From Papaver somniferum (lineage: Eukaryota > Streptophyta > Magnoliopsida > Ranunculales > Papaveraceae), in assembly GCF_003573695.1 (NCBI RefSeq), contig NC_039368.1, positions 17,178,360 to 17,242,359 on the forward strand: a DNA stretch of 64,000 nt, in the 5' to 3' direction. Positions 1-10,429 of this stretch are shown here, piece after piece. Under the pieces are notes generated by a model. The model ran no database searches. It had not been told where the DNA came from and saw only the letters and a list, made by a program, of their open reading frames with translations. The position numbers and the translations under genes were made by a program. Positions within the stretch are counted from its first letter, which is position 1. Each line of letters starts with the position of its first letter.

Positions 1-1000
1 AAAAGGTCCAGATACTCTTTTTTAGCAATAACTACAGTGCATATATGGGATTCAACCAGTGATAGTCAACCGCGTTTACTTTGACTAATCAGCTGTAGGT
101 GCACTTGTGAAGCTCATGATTTATCCAACCACTTGGTTGTTGTCTTAAACATCCAAGATCAAATCGGGTGCCGAGTTGATACAACTCAGTGTTTGAACGG
201 TTTCTAAAGCAGGTTTATCAAACTTTGATGCTACTACGTCTACGTGGCCTCAATGTGCTGACTTTGTAGTTGTTAGGGAGTGTATTACATGGCAAATCAT
301 AGATGCTAAAGTGGTAAGCTGTCGAGTTATTGTTGGGAGGGAGTAAAGCTTCACATGAGGAACTTTGACTTGGGAGATAAAGTGAAAACAAACTAGGTTT
401 TGATTGAGGTTAGGTGCAATGGCCGGCTCACAAAAGAATCCGGTTGGGAGATTTTTTATTAGCATAGGTGGCACATGCTGACCTGTGTTTCACATTTTCT
501 TCTACCTTTTATTTTTGCCGCATTTTGGTGTGCCAATTCAAGTCTTATAAGATCTTGTCATCGCACGAATCACTTACTCGTTAAAGCCACGGTTGGATTG
601 GATTACAGATTCTTCTTTTAAAAAGTAGATTATTACATCAACATTGCATCATTATTACATCATGTTCTACTTCCGGGACACCGATAATAGTAGGCGCTTT
701 ATGAGGGTTCGAATCCTCAGCCTCCCCTTTTGTGGAAGAAGATAGACAACCATCGTATAGAAAGATTGATCACATATTCTCTAAAATAATTGTATTCAAA
801 AGAATTATATTCTAAGTCTCGTTTATACATTTGGTTTAATAACTCGATTCCAAGTTTGTCGGTCAACCATAGTCAAATTTACCAAGGAGTTGTTAGTCTG
901 GAGCTTATAGCTGAATTTTTTTCGAAATGAGAAATTTTATATTAAAGAAGAAAAAAAAATAACGAGCCCATTACAAGAAATAAAAGTTCCTTAAATATGC
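1..1000. other. AT-rich DNA, nothing recognised
   Basis: No reading frame resembling a known protein is visible on either strand. A short T-arm-like string near 705-725 is discussed among the rejected items. Confidence 0.5.
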
Positions 1001-1045
1001 AGAGCGTTCTCTCAATTACAAAGAATTTTAGCACCGCCACCAAAT

Positions 1046-1642
1046 TTAAAGGTATTTTTGGCGCAACACCATATAATCATAGTTTGCTTTACAAACATAA
1101 TAGTCTCTTTGGAAGACTTTGATCTTCCTCCAGATACACGATTGTTTCTCGCTTTCCAGATATTCCAGATAATCGCAAATTGTACTTCGTATCTCTTTAC
1201 AATTGCTCTTCATAACATTCCACTCCCAAGCTTTAAAAAGTTGATCCATAATGTTGGCAAAAGCAAAGATATTCTAAAAGGTTTTTATAAAGTAGTCTCG
1301 AACCTCAAATATATAATTACAATGTATGAGCAAGTAATTTGCAGACTCACTCTCAATACTACACAAATTACATTTGTCGCTTTCCAATTGTATTCCTCTA
1401 TGTCTCAACATCACTCTTGCGGGAAGAGAATTGTTGAATGTATTTTTAAAGCATGAAGTTGACTTTGGCTGAGATTGGTTTCCTCCACAAAAACTTATCA
1501 AAGTTGCATATAAATATATAATACAATTATCCGCAAACAACTCATAGCATTTCCTAGTGCTGAAATTATCCAAAATGATAATGTCGTCGTCTCGATTGCT
1601 TAAGTCAGGCACATCTCCTATATCACGACGAAGAATATCCAC
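1046..1642 (-). pseudogene. LINE (L1-type) 3' fragment: RT zinc-binding domain and RNase H-side tail
   Basis: Read on the minus strand, 1642-1274 gives a peptide with NNSLPARVMLRHRGI followed by CNLCSIESESANYLLIHC. This is the C-x2-C ... H-x3-C pattern of the reverse-transcriptase zinc-binding domain (zf-RVT) found at the C-terminus of plant LINE polymerases. Further 3' on the minus strand, around 1170-1210, a different frame reads IIWNIWKARNNRV, the usual WxIWKxRN signature that follows zf-RVT in these elements. The two parts lie in different frames, so the copy is frameshifted. No RT core and no endonuclease are present upstream (above 1642). It is a dead 5'-truncated remnant. Confidence 0.7.
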
Positions 1643-1699
1643 TCCAAGTTCTCATTAAAATTCAGGTTGTTTCTGAAATTACTTTCCCATCTTCCCTCA

Positions 1700-2831
1700 T
1701 GGATCATATATGTGATACATGTAGTCAGCCTTTATCCGTCCACTTGTTGTACCAAAAACGAATACTCTTGTCATTCCCAACCTTAGAAGAAGTAAATATC
1801 TAAAATCCATGAGTTATTTTCGTAATACTTCTTTATAAACTCCATTCCTGAGCACCATTGTTTTCTGTTGGCCGAACAATATTTTCATTTGTCTTACATT
1901 TATGTTGGATTATCCTCATCCATACGGAAGTTCTCTGTGTAGAGTATCTGCACACCCACTTCGCAAGCAAAGCTTTATCGGTGGTTTGTAGCTGAATTGC
2001 TTGACCCAGTGACTCAAAATTGGAATATATTGCTAATCATAAACATATTACCAAGATTTATTACCAATTTCATATTGAATATATGTCTAACCTTTTTTTA
2101 TAAAATAAAAAAGAAGACGAAAGAAAGAAAGAAAGAAAACAATAATATAAGATGTGAATGGAAGGCAATAGAGTTTTCGTTGTTAACTCTCTTTACAATA
2201 AATTAATTCCACAGAGTTATGTTATTTTTAACCAACCAAGAAATGCAAAATTTTAAAATCAATTTATCTTTGTCTTCTCTCCATTCTAGAGGATATTTCC
2301 AGCAAGAAGAATATATTTTCCATCAGCAATAAAACTGCTCATATTTGTTGGATCTTTATAGATCCGAGAGATATGCAGTAACAATAGTTTTTAGTTTGCT
2401 TTTTGGGGAGTTCTTCATAGATTAAATAGGGTTCCAAATTTAGAGTTTGATTTAGGGTTTGGATTTTATGTTTTTTTCTTGCGGACCGGAAGAATTTTTA
2501 CACTTTTATGGTGCTCTTATCTTCACTTTTACAGTAATTCTTGGTGCATTTAGTGGGTATACTTGGTTGGTTTAAACTGATGGTTTAGTGAGTATACTTT
2601 TACAGTAATTCTTGGGTATACTTGGTTGGTTTAGTGAGTGATTTTCCCAAGAAGAAAAGTTGGGCAAATCAATGATTTAGAGCATCTTTTCCTCATGAAG
2701 ACAAACAATCTAGTGGTTGGTTTAAACTTCGAACAACTGATCGAATCTATGATTCAATCAGCTCTCTCATATTTGTATTTGATTTTCTCAGATATTCCCT
2801 CTTTCTCATTATTTTTCTTGGATTTGTACTT
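1700..2831. other. Unassigned intergenic DNA upstream of element I
   Basis: AT-rich, with simple A/G-rich stretches near 2105-2140. Between about 2540 and 2640 a short phrase (acttggttggttta / ttttacagtaattcttggg) is repeated twice. No gene or transposon end recognised. Confidence 0.4.
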
Positions 2832-4030
2832 TTATAGACACATTTTTGTGACCAAATTGTCCTCAATTTTTAGTATTGTTGGTACTCGATTTTCTACTTA
2901 TTATGGTGTTTTATGTGTTTGTAGGTATTTTTGGAAAATAAACATTTTTGGAAAATTCGGCTCGAAAAGTTGGTATAGGCACCCGGAGGACACATGTTAT
3001 TCAGACTCTTAGTTTTGGATAAGGGGCGCCTAACTGATAAGGGGAACCCCAGGGAACCAACTGCTAATCGCACCCCATTACTGGTTAAGGGGGCTCCATC
3101 TTCTTCCTTGATTTGAAAAGAAAAAATTGGCGGGAAATTTGGTTTCAACGGTAAAGGATTTATTATCTTTAAGATAAGAATATCTTCTTGCCTTACAAAC
3201 ATGAAATTTTGAAGAAAAAGGAAGTTATCTTGTATTAAACAAGAAAGATATCCTTAGCAGATTTTATCTTGGATTTTATTCTGCGAATTAAAGAAGATAT
3301 GGGTTTAGTAAAGAAATATATAGAATAAAGAGAAGGAAAAATTCTGAAGATATTTTTAATTAAAAAGAAGAAGATTTTAGAGTTATGGAAGAATATATTT
3401 GAGTGATGTGTATTTTTGTGTATAAATAGAGAGCTAGAGAGCACATTTGGGGGCAGTTTTAGAGAGAAAAGAAAAATCATTGTTTTATCATTGTTTCTCC
3501 CATTTCATCTTTGTAAACACCCTTTGAGCAATAAAAATGAATTTTGAGGGTGTTTCCATGATGATGAGCTAATTCTCGCGCAACCAAGGCAATGGAAGAA
3601 GCTATCTATGCATGAATGATTGGTAACAATTTTATTTTCTCTAATTTACAATTTATAATTCATTCAATCACCGCTTTTGCGGAGTTCTAAATGTTCACAT
3701 AATTTTCTTAATTACTTGTGATTCAATTTGATAGATTATACTTTGTTTAATTGATTGATAGTCTATTCTTAGGGAATACAATTAATATTTGGGAATATGT
3801 TTGATTATGTGTGAATTAAGAAATAAAGGACTTAAATGATAGTTAGAGTTTTGATACATATTTGGTATCGTTCATTCATGTGTAATAGTGGAATCTAGTG
3901 TCTTGGTTACTTTTAATATCTTGAAATCAATTTTGCAATAAGTTTTCTATTTTTAAGTTTTATAAGTTTAAAATCTTTTTTCACAAGTCTCAACGAACTT
4001 ATTACTACAACATCATTGAAAAACATATCA
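2832..4030 (+). repeat. 5' LTR of element I
   Basis: 1199 bp. Positions 2832-3476 match 8028-8672 with about 20 visible differences (about 3%). From 3477 on the two LTRs no longer align in any obvious way, although both end in ATATCA or ATCATCA. The likely U3 is therefore shared and most of R-U5 is different. The LTR ends at CATATCA immediately before the primer binding site. Confidence 0.8.
3421..3428 (+). promoter_or_regulatory. LTR TATA box (TATAAATA)
   Basis: TATAAATA followed by GAGAGCTAGAGAGCACATTT is identical in both LTRs (second copy near 8617-8624). Transcription would start near 3450, so the point where the two LTRs diverge (3477) lies just inside R. Inferred from position only. 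Confidence 0.55.
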
Positions 4031-4034
4031 TTTT

Positions 4035-4051
4035 TGGCGCCGCTGACGCGG
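4035..4051 (+). other. Primer binding site of element I
   Basis: TGGCGCCGCTGACGCGG lies four bases after the LTR end. It resembles the TGGCGCCGTTGCCGGGG-type site common in plant Ty3/gypsy elements. Element III in this window has the better-preserved TGGCGCCGCTGCCGGGG. Confidence 0.7.
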
Positions 4052-5070
4052 ATTTGTTTTTAGGTTTTATTTTATTTTTTCTTTTTTACGCGTTTTGTTA
4101 TTTTTGTTTGCTTTCAGATTTGGAGCTAAGCTAAAGGAAAAGAGAAAGTGCTGAAAATAAAGGAAAAGCCCAAAAAGGAAAGAAAGGAGAACTCCAAAAG
4201 GAGTGAAGAAAAAGATTTTGTAAATAATTTTATTTTTATTTTTTTTAGAAATTGTAATTAAGGTTTTTATTTTTGTAACATTTTATTTTTGGACATTTTT
4301 TTTCTTATTTTCTTTTGGACATTGAACATTGGACTTTATTTTTAAAACCCTACGGAAGGGTAGTTTTAAATAAAATGTTTGCAGAGAAGGACGGCGATTA
4401 CGATATCGCCTCGGCCCCTCGGGTTCGTACGTGACATAGGAGTCGTGGCCCGAGTCGACTTCAACGGTTCATCCCTCGTCTGGAATGGGAGGTAAGAATT
4501 CTAAACACCCGCGAATCCCCTGTCAGCGGGTTTTCTGGATGATTTTGTATGCATATATGTTGAGGACCTGAAATCGGATTTAATTTTCTAGTAAAGGGCA
4601 AGGTCTGGCCAAATCAAGATAAGGACTCGGATTTCATCACTGTTTCCTTCTTTCCCGCCTTAGGAACACATAACCTACGAGAACCTAAGCCTTAAAATTT
4701 GGACTAGAACGAGACCGATAGGGTAACGAGCTTATTAGGAAAGTTGTTCGGAAAATATTGGTTACTCTTTTGAGCATACTTTAAAGTTCATGATGGTTTC
4801 TGTGAGTTGAATACGCCGCCTTGTAACGCCGGTGAGGCCTTGGGTATCAAAGCTCCACTGAGCTTCCCTCATCTCTATTCAACTTACTTTAACTCGGATT
4901 GATTCCAGAGAAGTTTGCTCAGATTGTAACGAACTCCTTTTCGAAAGAATAAAAGCTGGTATAGAAACAATCTAAGGGAGACATCATGCTTTTTGTTTGC
5001 TAGATAAAATAGGCTTGTTGTGGTCGAGTCAGCCTTCTTTGTGTTTGTTTAGAATTCCCTTGCAGTTAGG
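4052..5070 (+). other. Untranslated leader of element I
   Basis: A-rich then T-rich DNA, followed by a GC-richer block (4380-4520, many CGG and TCG) that stands out from its surroundings. No reading frame above 60 codons is convincing. It is presumably the leader of the genomic RNA and may hold packaging signals. Confidence 0.5.
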
Positions 5071-6868
5071 ATGTCGAACTGGTATAGCCAATACAATGAT
5101 TATTCGACTGAGCAACATGAACATTATTCTTTTTATGACCATAGTGTGAATAGTGATTTGGAACACCAAAATTTTGAAGGTTATGGATCATAACATGGTG
5201 AGCCCAATTACTATCCACATGCCCACCGGTCATACGAGCAAGATTTTTATAATTCCTCTCCTCTAGATAAAGCACGTAAGATACTTGAGTCAACGCGTAA
5301 GTTACTTGAGTCGGCACATAAGTTAGCGGACACAAATGACTTAGTTATGGACGAAAGAACGGTAAATATGAGTGAAACTTCTTTAGAAGATACCCTCAGG
5401 AAGTTAGCTGAGTCAACATGTAAGTTAACTGAGTCAACACGTGAGTTTGCTGAGTCAACACGTAGGCTTGGATTAGAGACGGAAGAAAGAGAAGCTCGAA
5501 TTACTCGTGATTGCCAATACATTCTTTCCTATATCACCCGTGAAAATGAGGATAATTTTTATAATAATCAAGATGAAGAGGTTAGAATTGGTAACACTAT
5601 TTGTTTAGATGAGGTTCGATCATTTTCGTGTTATTATAATGATGATTATGATGAGGATAGTATTGATGAAGAACATGAAATATGTAGGCATGGTGATCAG
5701 GAATTTGTTACTCCGATTGAGCTTTATAATGATAGTTTTGTTTCCAGTACAAATCCAAATAATTTTAATAATTATTTACCTATTCAAAAGGATGAGGATT
5801 TGACTAGGGATACCACCGTTTTAGACGATATAGTTCATGATTCTTTAGTCTGCAGTGTGTTGGATAATCCATTATTAGATGTGCCTATCAGTGAATCGGA
5901 GGAAGTAACTTTGATTAACACCTTAGTTAATGAGCCTTTACTAGAAACTTTCTCTGATAATCCTTTATATGATTGTGATGATGGTTTAGAGGAACGAGTT
6001 TATTTTGAGTCTAGCAATTTAGAAACAACAGTCTTAGACAAAGAAAGTGAACTCGTAAAAATGAGTGAGGATGCACCTGATTACAACTTAGAAGAATCAA
6101 TTGACCATTTTCAGGAATCTAATGATTTAGAAATTAGGAAAATTGTGACTAGTCTACCTAGAGATACTGAAAACTCTAAGTTTGAGGGTGATTATTACTT
6201 TCCTGGTGCCTTACCTTTAACTCTTAGAAAGTTCCCTCGTGTAGGACTTGACATTTGTGCCTCAACCATCTTACAAGATTATCTTCATACACTTTTTTTC
6301 TGAACCTAGTTGTGTCCAAAAGAGAGTTCAGTTGTTAGAAACCCATCCTCTGGTTGATGTGGTTAACCCAGGCTATGATACCAAGATTGACTTCATTTTC
6401 CCACCAAAAACTTTTCTTCCAATTGTGGGAACATATGATTTTCAGATGTGTCGGTTATTAAGTTTTGAGACTAAACCTAATTACTTTAGGAAAATAGGGT
6501 CGACAAATTTTCTTAAGAAAGACCACCTCTTTCATTGTGGTCAGTTGTGTGAGTCAAATCTGATTGACTTAGAGGATCCCCAATTATTCAGGCTTTTGTT
6601 ATGCGCTTCTAAGTTCTTAGTTGAGTATTTCCAGACTCTTCAGCCTGATCTTCAGAATGCCTTTGAGGAAATCCAACCGATGAAATCTTTTTATTTAGAC
6701 CCTTTTATAGAGCCTGAACCTGAACCACAACTAGATGTAGTTGTCTTAAACAAGGGTATGTTCGATGTCTTCTTGGTTTGTTGTAGTTTCCTCTTCTTGT
6801 GGTTAGCACTTTTTGATCCAGGTGATCCGCAGTTATTCCGACTACTGCTTTATGATTCTATGAGGTGA
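5071..6868 (+). pseudogene. Acidic retroelement protein of unknown function (DPQLFRLL family), broken
   Basis: Reading from ATG 5071 (MSNWYSQYND) the frame is open to 6303 apart from TAA at 5191, which looks like a CAA to TAA change. At about 6295 an extra T in a T-run shifts the frame; the other frame continues to the stop at 6868. The ancestral protein would be about 600 residues. Visible parts: a heptad-like run of KLAEST / KLTEST / EFAEST units (about residues 105-130, probably a coiled coil); a long acidic middle rich in D and E; a hydrophobic, membrane-like stretch (VFLVCCSFLFLWLALF); and a C-terminal DPQLFRLLLY. The DPQLFRLLL motif occurs twice (codons at 6575 and 6824). No Gag capsid, zinc knuckle or pol motif is seen. 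The same C-terminus occurs in element III. Function unknown; a Gag- or envelope-like role is possible. Confidence 0.65.
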
Positions 6869-7020
6869 TTAATTCCTTCCGATGTCTGGCTGAAGACTTT
6901 AAACTTAGCACTTCTTGAGAGGTAACCCAATCTCATGCAACACGGTAATATCTTTCCTAAACTCTTTTGCTTCGAGTGGTAACAATTTCTCCTTGTTCAT
7001 GCTTTTAATTTTATCTTTAG
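6869..7020 (+). other. Region between reading frame and first polypurine tract
   Basis: Contains GTCTGGCTGAAGACTTTAAA then CTTAGCACTTCTTGAGAGGTAACCCAA split over 6880-6930. From general familiarity this phrase recurs downstream of genes in Athila-like plant elements; I cannot verify that here. Confidence 0.45.
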
Positions 7021-7056
7021 AACATTGAGGACAATGTTAGATTTAAGTTTGGGGGT
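7021..7056 (+). other. Internal stem-loop (GAGGAC loop) plus polypurine tract
   Basis: AACATT (7021-7026), loop GAGGAC (7027-7032), AATGTT (7033-7038) form a perfect 6-bp stem. Seven bases later AAGTTTGGGGGT (7045-7056) repeats the sequence of the true 3' polypurine tract. The same arrangement sits before the 3' LTR and twice in element III. Confidence 0.7.
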
Positions 7057-7914
7057 ATGGGAGAAACTTTTTAGTTGCAATAAATAAACTCCAAAGCCTA
7101 GAAATTTATGATTATTAAGGTTAGCACTAACCAATCTAAGTGGATGGGAACATCTTGGTTGTAGGAGTTGAGGAACCAATCTGATTAGATGGAAACATCG
7201 AAAGAGTCTATTCATAAAAGCACACAGCTCAGGTGTTAGAATTAAAAAAAACATGGTAGTTTCGCCATAACTCGTTGAATCCTAATCCCTTATGTTTTTA
7301 TTTCTTAAGTGATTTGGTGGGGCACACGACTCAAGTTGTTACCATTGCTAGGGTGAAATAGGGTGATTGAGATACCAAAAAAAAATTTTGAGACCAGACC
7401 ATCAGACCAACCGGAATAAAATCAATAAAGTCGACCACTAGTGCCTTGTGTATGCTAGTTGTGTTGACCTAGAGTTAGGTTTATCGACCACTGATCCCTT
7501 TGTATATGCCAGTTGTGTTGATATTATTCATACCGGTATCTCAGTACATCAGGATAGGTTCATCTTGGCAGAGGCCTTCAGACAGATATGGGAAACACTG
7601 TTCACTTTGAACCATCTATTTTTCTCTTTATCCATCCTCTTAATCTTTCCATGTGATTGGTTGACTCCGGTTATGATGTCTAGAAACTATCTGAGTAGAG
7701 CTCTGTCACTTATATATGAATTTTAGTATGCTGAGTGCAAAGTCGTGTACAACAATTGAAATTTCTCATCAGGGTACTTCCTCCTATAGTCAATGATTGT
7801 ATGCCAACCAAGGAGATTCTTTAGTGCCTTCCAAGGTTCTGCGTAGATATCTAGGGTCTGGAGTAAAGGTTTTGTGGGTACACATCTGGTAAACCCTCCG
7901 GAGACAACTCTCCG
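7057..7914 (+). other. 3' untranslated interior of element I
   Basis: No convincing coding frame. A phrase of type TATGC(C/T)AGTTGTGTTGA occurs twice (about 7450 and 7506), a small local duplication. Confidence 0.4.
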
Positions 7915-7934
7915 CCGCTAGGGCCACCTAGCGG
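7915..7934 (+). other. Conserved stem-loop near 3' end of element I
   Basis: CCGCTAGG, loop GCCA, CCTAGCGG: a perfect 8-bp stem 93 bp before the 3' LTR. The homologous stem in element III (59868-59887, minus strand) differs by one compensatory pair, one GC to GU pair and one loop base. Flanking TTTAA and GGCTT are also shared. Confidence 0.7.
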
Positions 7935-7988
7935 TTTAACGGCTTGCTGCACGTGCTAAGTGTAGTCATTTTTATTTTTCTAGATTAG

Positions 7989-8027
7989 ATTTGCTCGAGG
8001 ACTAGCAAATAATAAGTTTGGGGTATT
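7989..8027 (+). other. Terminal stem-loop (GAGGAC in loop) plus 3' polypurine tract
   Basis: ATTTGCT (7989-7995), loop CGAGGACT, AGCAAAT (8004-8010), then AAGTTTGGGGTATT directly before the LTR at 8028. The purine tract is where plus-strand DNA synthesis would be primed. The stem sequence differs from the internal copy at 7021 but the loop core GAGGAC is kept. Confidence 0.75.
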
Positions 8028-9208
8028 TGATAGACACATTTTTGTGACCAAATTGTCCTCAATTTTCAGTATTGTTGGTACTCCATTTTCTACTTATTAT
8101 GGTGTTTTATGTGTTTGTAGGTATTTTTGGAAAATAAACATTTTTGGAAAATTCGTGCTCGAAAAGTTGGTATAGACACCCGGAGGACACATGTTATTCG
8201 GACTCTCAGTTTTTGATAAGGGGCACCTAACTGATAAGGGGCACCCCAGGGAACCAACTGTTAATCGCACCCCATTACTGGTTAAGGGGGCTCCATCTTC
8301 TTCCTTGATTTGAAAAGAAAAAATTGGCGGGAGTTTGGTTTCAACGGTAAAGGATTTATTATCTTTAAGATAAGAATATCTTCTTGCCTTACAAACATGA
8401 AGTTTTGAAGAAAAAGGAAGTTATCTTGTATTAAACAAGAAAGATATCCTTAGAAGATTTTATCTTGGATTTTATTCTGCGAATTAAAGTAGATATGTGT
8501 TTAGTAAAAAAATATATAGAATAAAGAGAAGGAAAAATTCTGAAGATATTTTTAATTAAAAAGAAGAAGATTTTGGAGTTATGGAAGAATATATTTGAGT
8601 GATGTGTATTTGTGTGTATAAATAGAGAGCTAGAGAGCACATTTGGGGGCAGTTTTAGAGAGAAAAGAAAAACCCGGTTTAATTATTTCTCACCTTTTTC
8701 ATCATTTGTAAACACCTTTTTGAGCAATGAAAAATTCCTTTGAGTGTGTTTTCACCATTCAGAGCTAGACCCATCACTGGGACGACGGAGGAGGCTGTGT
8801 TTCGTTCATATGGTAATTAAAATAATTCTTTTATAACTATTTGCATAGAATTTTATTGTTTTATGATTACTATTAATTATTTGTTATTTTGTTTGATGTC
8901 GCATGCTTGGTTTTAATTACTTTTGATGCGTCATGCTCACAACTTACAACTAATGTTTTATGAAATCTACTTTGGCAAAGAATAGAGTTATTGTTTCTTT
9001 TGTTTTGAGTTATAAACGTCTAGGATTAATTTATGAACCCCATGCACATGAAAAGCAGTGGAATCCCGAGTCCCAGTAAATTCTTCATCTCGTGACATAT
9101 TTTGTATATAATTTCTTATTTTTAGTATTTTTATATTTAAGCCTAGAATCAATTCAACAAAGTCCGAGTGAACGACAACCTTATTTACCACTATCAAAAA
9201 TATCATCA
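8028..9208 (+). repeat. 3' LTR of element I
   Basis: 1181 bp starting TGATAGACAC and ending ATCATCA, followed by TACTT. Its first 645 bp match the 5' LTR; the remainder is a different U5 type, itself related to an inverted fragment at about 10430-10870 (shared phrases GGAATCC(C/T)(G/A)AGTCCCAGTAA and GAACGACAACC(T/C)TATTTACCACTATC). Confidence 0.8.
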
Positions 9209-9308
9209 TACTTCAACTAATTGTAACCTTAATTTCCCATTTATGAAAAGATTTTACTGATTTAAAAAAAAAAAAACAGGAAAGTGCTGGAAGAACTAAT
9301 GAACTCCT

Positions 9309-9663
9309 ATGAAAAAAATTCTTTTATGGAAATACCTGAATGATGTACTCCCAAGAAATTTAAATATTGATAATTCCTTAGACATTGATTCTAAATGTAA
9401 CTTATGTAGTTTCCAGGACGAATCATTATACCATAAGTTATTAGATTGTTATTTTGCTCGAACTGTCTGGATATTGTCTCCAACGCCAAAGATCTATATC
9501 ACTCATGTGGATAGTTCAAACTTACAACATTATCATAGTTGAATCTAAAAAGAGACGGGTCCGTAGTCTGGAAAGTGACGGTACATATGGAAATAAAGAT
9601 ATGTACAAGAATTTTTCAACACAAAGAAACATCAACGACAATACAACTTCCCAAGCAATTTAA
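9309..9663 (+). pseudogene. LINE fragment: RT zinc-binding domain
   Basis: The frame from 9309 reads LLWKYLNDVLPRNLNI, then CNLCSFQDESLYHKLLDC and FARTVW, the zf-RVT pattern of plant LINE polymerases (C-x2-C ... H-x3-LDC). The frame is lost by 9542 and only fragments follow. The matching RNase H part may be the fragment at 16059, with 6.4 kb of later insertions between. No reverse transcriptase core is upstream, because element I ends at 9208. Confidence 0.65.
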
Positions 9664-10429
9664 ATATTTCTAAGTTAATGGACCGTGAATGGTACAAATT
9701 CTAACAGATAGGGCATAGTATACAATCATGAAATTTTCCTATGCCTCACAGAAAAAATTAAACATCACCATATATAACCAACTAAAAACTCAACTTTTCT
9801 AGGTCGTCGGTTTCGAAGTTAACTAACTCGATTATAGTTTGATTATAATGATTCTTTAGGTGCATTTCAGCTACCAGAGGAAGTATTTTAAGAGCAATGT
9901 CACCATAAGAAGCAGAAGCTTACTGAAAACAACGTGGGAAACTAGCATGTCATTATCAAACTTTTCCGTAAAAGTTGGTTGTAAGAACTTAATAAACTAT
10001 CTGAAACGACGGTGTTAAATGCATATACCATATTAATATATGTTATACTATTTATATCCATAGTCCATCAGTTTTAAATTTAGTATCTTAGAAAAACCAT
10101 GCGGGCACAGCACAAAATCTACCAAAAATATGGTATATGCAACAACTGAAAGTAATATTATTGTGCACCGACAACACTGTTAAATTCTAAAAGGGCTTAT
10201 ACTACTGCCTAGAACTAATAAAATTTTAAAACTATGCATGCAATTTACAACGGATCATGTTTTGTTGTGATACGTGGTGTTTATGCACACACTCGGGATC
10301 AATGAGGTGTTTCAAACGCCTTTTCAATTTTCGGAGGTGTTTTAAACTGTGACAAGTGATTCGAAGGTGGATTAAGGTTCACATAACAATATGGAGGTGT
10401 TTTAACCTGTGACTAATGATCGAATTTTA
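9664..10429. other. Unassigned DNA
   Basis: AT-rich. Near 10300-10410 the phrase (g)gaggtgttttaaac(c)tgtgac is repeated twice about 60 bp apart. No gene recognised. Confidence 0.4.

Larger units (their letters stand above)
2832..9208 (+). mobile_element. Element I: non-autonomous LTR retrotransposon with chimeric LTRs
   Basis: Two direct repeats (2832-4030 and 8028-9208) enclose about 4 kb. The 5 bp outside each end are TACTT (2827-2831 and 9209-9213), a perfect target-site duplication. The 3' LTR starts TGATAGACAC; in the 5' copy this has become TTATAGACAC. A PBS of TGGCGCC type follows the 5' LTR and AAGTTTGGGGT precedes the 3' LTR. There is one long reading frame (5071-6868) and no protease, reverse transcriptase, RNase H or integrase, so it must have been mobilised in trans. 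PBS and polypurine tract types suggest a Ty3/gypsy partner, Athila- or Tat-like; that assignment is inference from general family knowledge. Confidence 0.85.

Noticed and set aside
695..735. tRNA-like T-arm (GGGTTCGAATCC) followed by TTTT
   Set aside because: The T-stem does not pair properly in the canonical register, and no D-arm, anticodon arm or matching acceptor strand lies upstream.
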